Below, in pieces: positions 63,037-64,000 of a stretch of 64,000 bases of DNA. Each line of letters opens with the position of its first letter. The first letter of the stretch is position 1. Source of the DNA: Pseudoalteromonas peptidolytica. Lineage in GTDB: Bacteria; Pseudomonadota; Gammaproteobacteria; Enterobacterales; Alteromonadaceae. The notes beneath the pieces are model-generated. The model was not told the origin of the DNA, did not search any database, and was given only the letters and a program-made list of their open reading frames with translations. Location of the stretch: contig NZ_WEHZ01000024.1 of assembly GCF_012641745.1 (NCBI RefSeq), forward strand, positions 18,169-82,168. Reading direction: 5' to 3'. Made by a program: the position numbers and the translations under genes.

Positions 63037-63724
63037 TATACTGATTTACTCAACACTCACCATCGTATTGTTTGTCACAATGCGGGCGCTATATCAACGT
63101 TTCCCTATAACATTGTTCAACCCCGTATTGCTGTGTATTTTGACTATCTCTACTTTTTTATTACTCACTCAGTTTGAGTATAAAACTTATCAGCAAGGTA
63201 CGTTGCCAATTCACTATTTACTTGAACCTGCAGTGGTTGCCCTTGCTTTTCCGCTATTTAAACAATTTCACCAAATTAAGCCGGTATTTTTTGCATTGTG
63301 CTTTACCAGTTGGCTTGGCGTTTCTTTATCAACCTTGAGCGCTTTTTTGATTTGTAATATGTTTGCATCAGATGACGCTATTGCAGCTTCAATGGCGGCA
63401 TTATCTGTCACCACACCAATTACATTATTGATAAGCGATTTTCTTGGTGGGATCCCTGCTGTAGCGGCAATTATGGTGATCCTTATTGGCGTTTTTGGCG
63501 GCGTTTTTGGATTGCATATATTGCACCTTTGCAACGTACAATCCATGCAAGCGAAAGGTATTGCGTTGGGCATCGCTTGTCATGCAATTGGTACCAGTGC
63601 GGCAATGGAACATCACCCAGTAGCAGGCGCATTTTCATCCGCAGCAATGACAATTACTGCCGTGATCACAGCATTATGGGTTCCTGTATTTTATAATTTG
63701 CTAGATAGCGTAAACTTTGGATGA
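63029..63724 (+). CDS. lrgB: LrgB-family membrane protein
   Basis: 231 residues with about seven membrane helices. PVVALAFPLFKQ-like and ALSVTTPITLLISDFLGGIPAVAAIMVILIGVFGGVFG stretches and ACHAIGTSAAMEHHPVAGAFSSAAM are diagnostic of LrgB/CidB. GTG at 63029 is the start and lies inside the end of lrgA, so translation is coupled. Confidence 0.94.
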   Translation: MINILIYSTLTIVLFVTMRALYQRFPITLFNPVLLCILTISTFLLLTQFEYKTYQQGTLPIHYLLEPAVVALAFPLFKQFHQIKPVFFALCFTSWLGVSLSTLSAFLICNMFASDDAIAASMAALSVTTPITLLISDFLGGIPAVAAIMVILIGVFGGVFGLHILHLCNVQSMQAKGIALGIACHAIGTSAAMEHHPVAGAFSSAAMTITAVITALWVPVFYNLLDSVNFG

Positions 63725-63739
63725 GATGGTAAGTAAATA

Positions 63740-63889
63740 ATACCAATTTGACTTAATACTTGCTCAATTTGAAGGAGTAAACCTGACGCTAACAGCGTTA
63801 AAAATTTCTTATTTAGAACAAATAAATAGCAAAATTTTTGCCTTGTTATCGACAAGATTTCCTCACCTCAAAATAGACCACTTAATTAA
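63740..63889 (-). repeat. dispersed intergenic repeat, copy 5 (middle deleted, inverted)
   Basis: 150 bp. Read on the plus strand it opens with ATACCAATTTGACTTAATAC, passes GCTCAATTTGAAGGAG, CGTTAAAAATTTC and GCAAAATTTTTGCC, and closes with CTCAAAATAGACCACTTAA. Against copy 3 the right module is almost identical, but about 60 bases between TTGTCGATAAC and AAGGCAAAAA are missing. Confidence 0.8.
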
Positions 63890-63928
63890 CCCCAGCTCGG
63901 GATAAGAATTTAAAAACTAGGGAACTAT

Positions 63929-63991
63929 ATGCCTGTTCCAAGATCAGATCTTTCGACCAAAAAAGAAAGTGACCCAGTAAGGAACAGGCAT
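63929..63991. repeat. inverted repeat just inside the window edge
   Basis: ATGCCTGTTCC (63929-63939) and GGAACAGGCAT (63981-63991) are perfect 11-bp arms 41 bases apart. An ATG at 63990 opens a frame that runs off the window. The pattern could be a large hairpin leader, an operator or the edge of a mobile element; the window ends too soon to say. Confidence 0.5.
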
Positions 63992-64000
63992 GAATAAGTT

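Noticed and set aside
1..64000. CRISPR arrays, tRNA or rRNA genes, prophage and integrase genes
   Set aside because: Looked for on both strands by eye; no regularly spaced repeats, no cloverleaf-like conserved arms and no phage or recombinase proteins were found.

Overview
The window reads as a chromosomal segment of a marine gammaproteobacterium, most likely a Pseudoalteromonas. This rests on the gene order of two long housekeeping blocks, the style of the proteins, and a bromopyrrole (bmp) gene cluster known from that genus. No rRNA, tRNA, CRISPR array, prophage or recognisable transposase gene was seen.

Region 1 (1-25 kb). A truncated Kef-type cation/proton antiporter and a diguanylate cyclase diverge from one intergenic region. 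A long minus-strand run follows. In transcription order it is rpsB-tsf-pyrH-frr-uppS-cdsA-dxr-rseP-bamA-skp-lpxD-fabZ-lpxA-lpxB-rnhB-dnaE-accA-tilS plus a small membrane protein. It covers translation, isoprenoid and phospholipid precursors, outer-membrane protein assembly, lipid A synthesis, replication and fatty-acid synthesis. map diverges from rpsB. Several terminator-like hairpins lie only 8-28 bases upstream of the start codon of the next gene (tilS, lpxB, uppS, pyrH).

Region 2 (25-40.7 kb) is an accessory island between map and glnD, genes that are adjacent in relatives such as E. coli. Its core is a bmp cluster: bmp1-bmp2-bmp3-bmp4 on the minus strand (carrier protein-thioesterase, brominase, prolyl dehydrogenase, proline adenylation enzyme) and bmp9-bmp10 on the plus strand (ferredoxin, ferredoxin reductase). 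The bromophenol and coupling genes bmp5-8 are absent. This is the gene set expected for making 2,3,4,5-tetrabromopyrrole from proline, a compound known as a coral-larva settlement cue and antibiotic. Around it are a LuxR-type regulator, a TauE/SafE-type permease with its own TetR regulator and a 27-bp palindromic operator candidate, an RND efflux operon (MFP, RND, TetR) with an operator overlapping its promoter, and an unrecognised 225-residue protein.

Region 3 (40.9-64 kb) returns to core genes: glnD-dapD, a TonB-dependent receptor, pdxJ, the operon rpoE-rseA-rseB-rseC-lepA-lepB-rnc-era-recO with a good sigma-E promoter, nadB, cptA-sdhE, ygfZ-slyD, envelope proteins of unknown role, a dsDNA-mimic protein, a crotonase-family enzyme and an lrgA-lrgB pair. 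Five copies of a mosaic intergenic repeat with terminal inverted repeats are scattered between 44.4 and 63.9 kb.

All calls come from reading the sequence and recalling protein families. No search or alignment was run.
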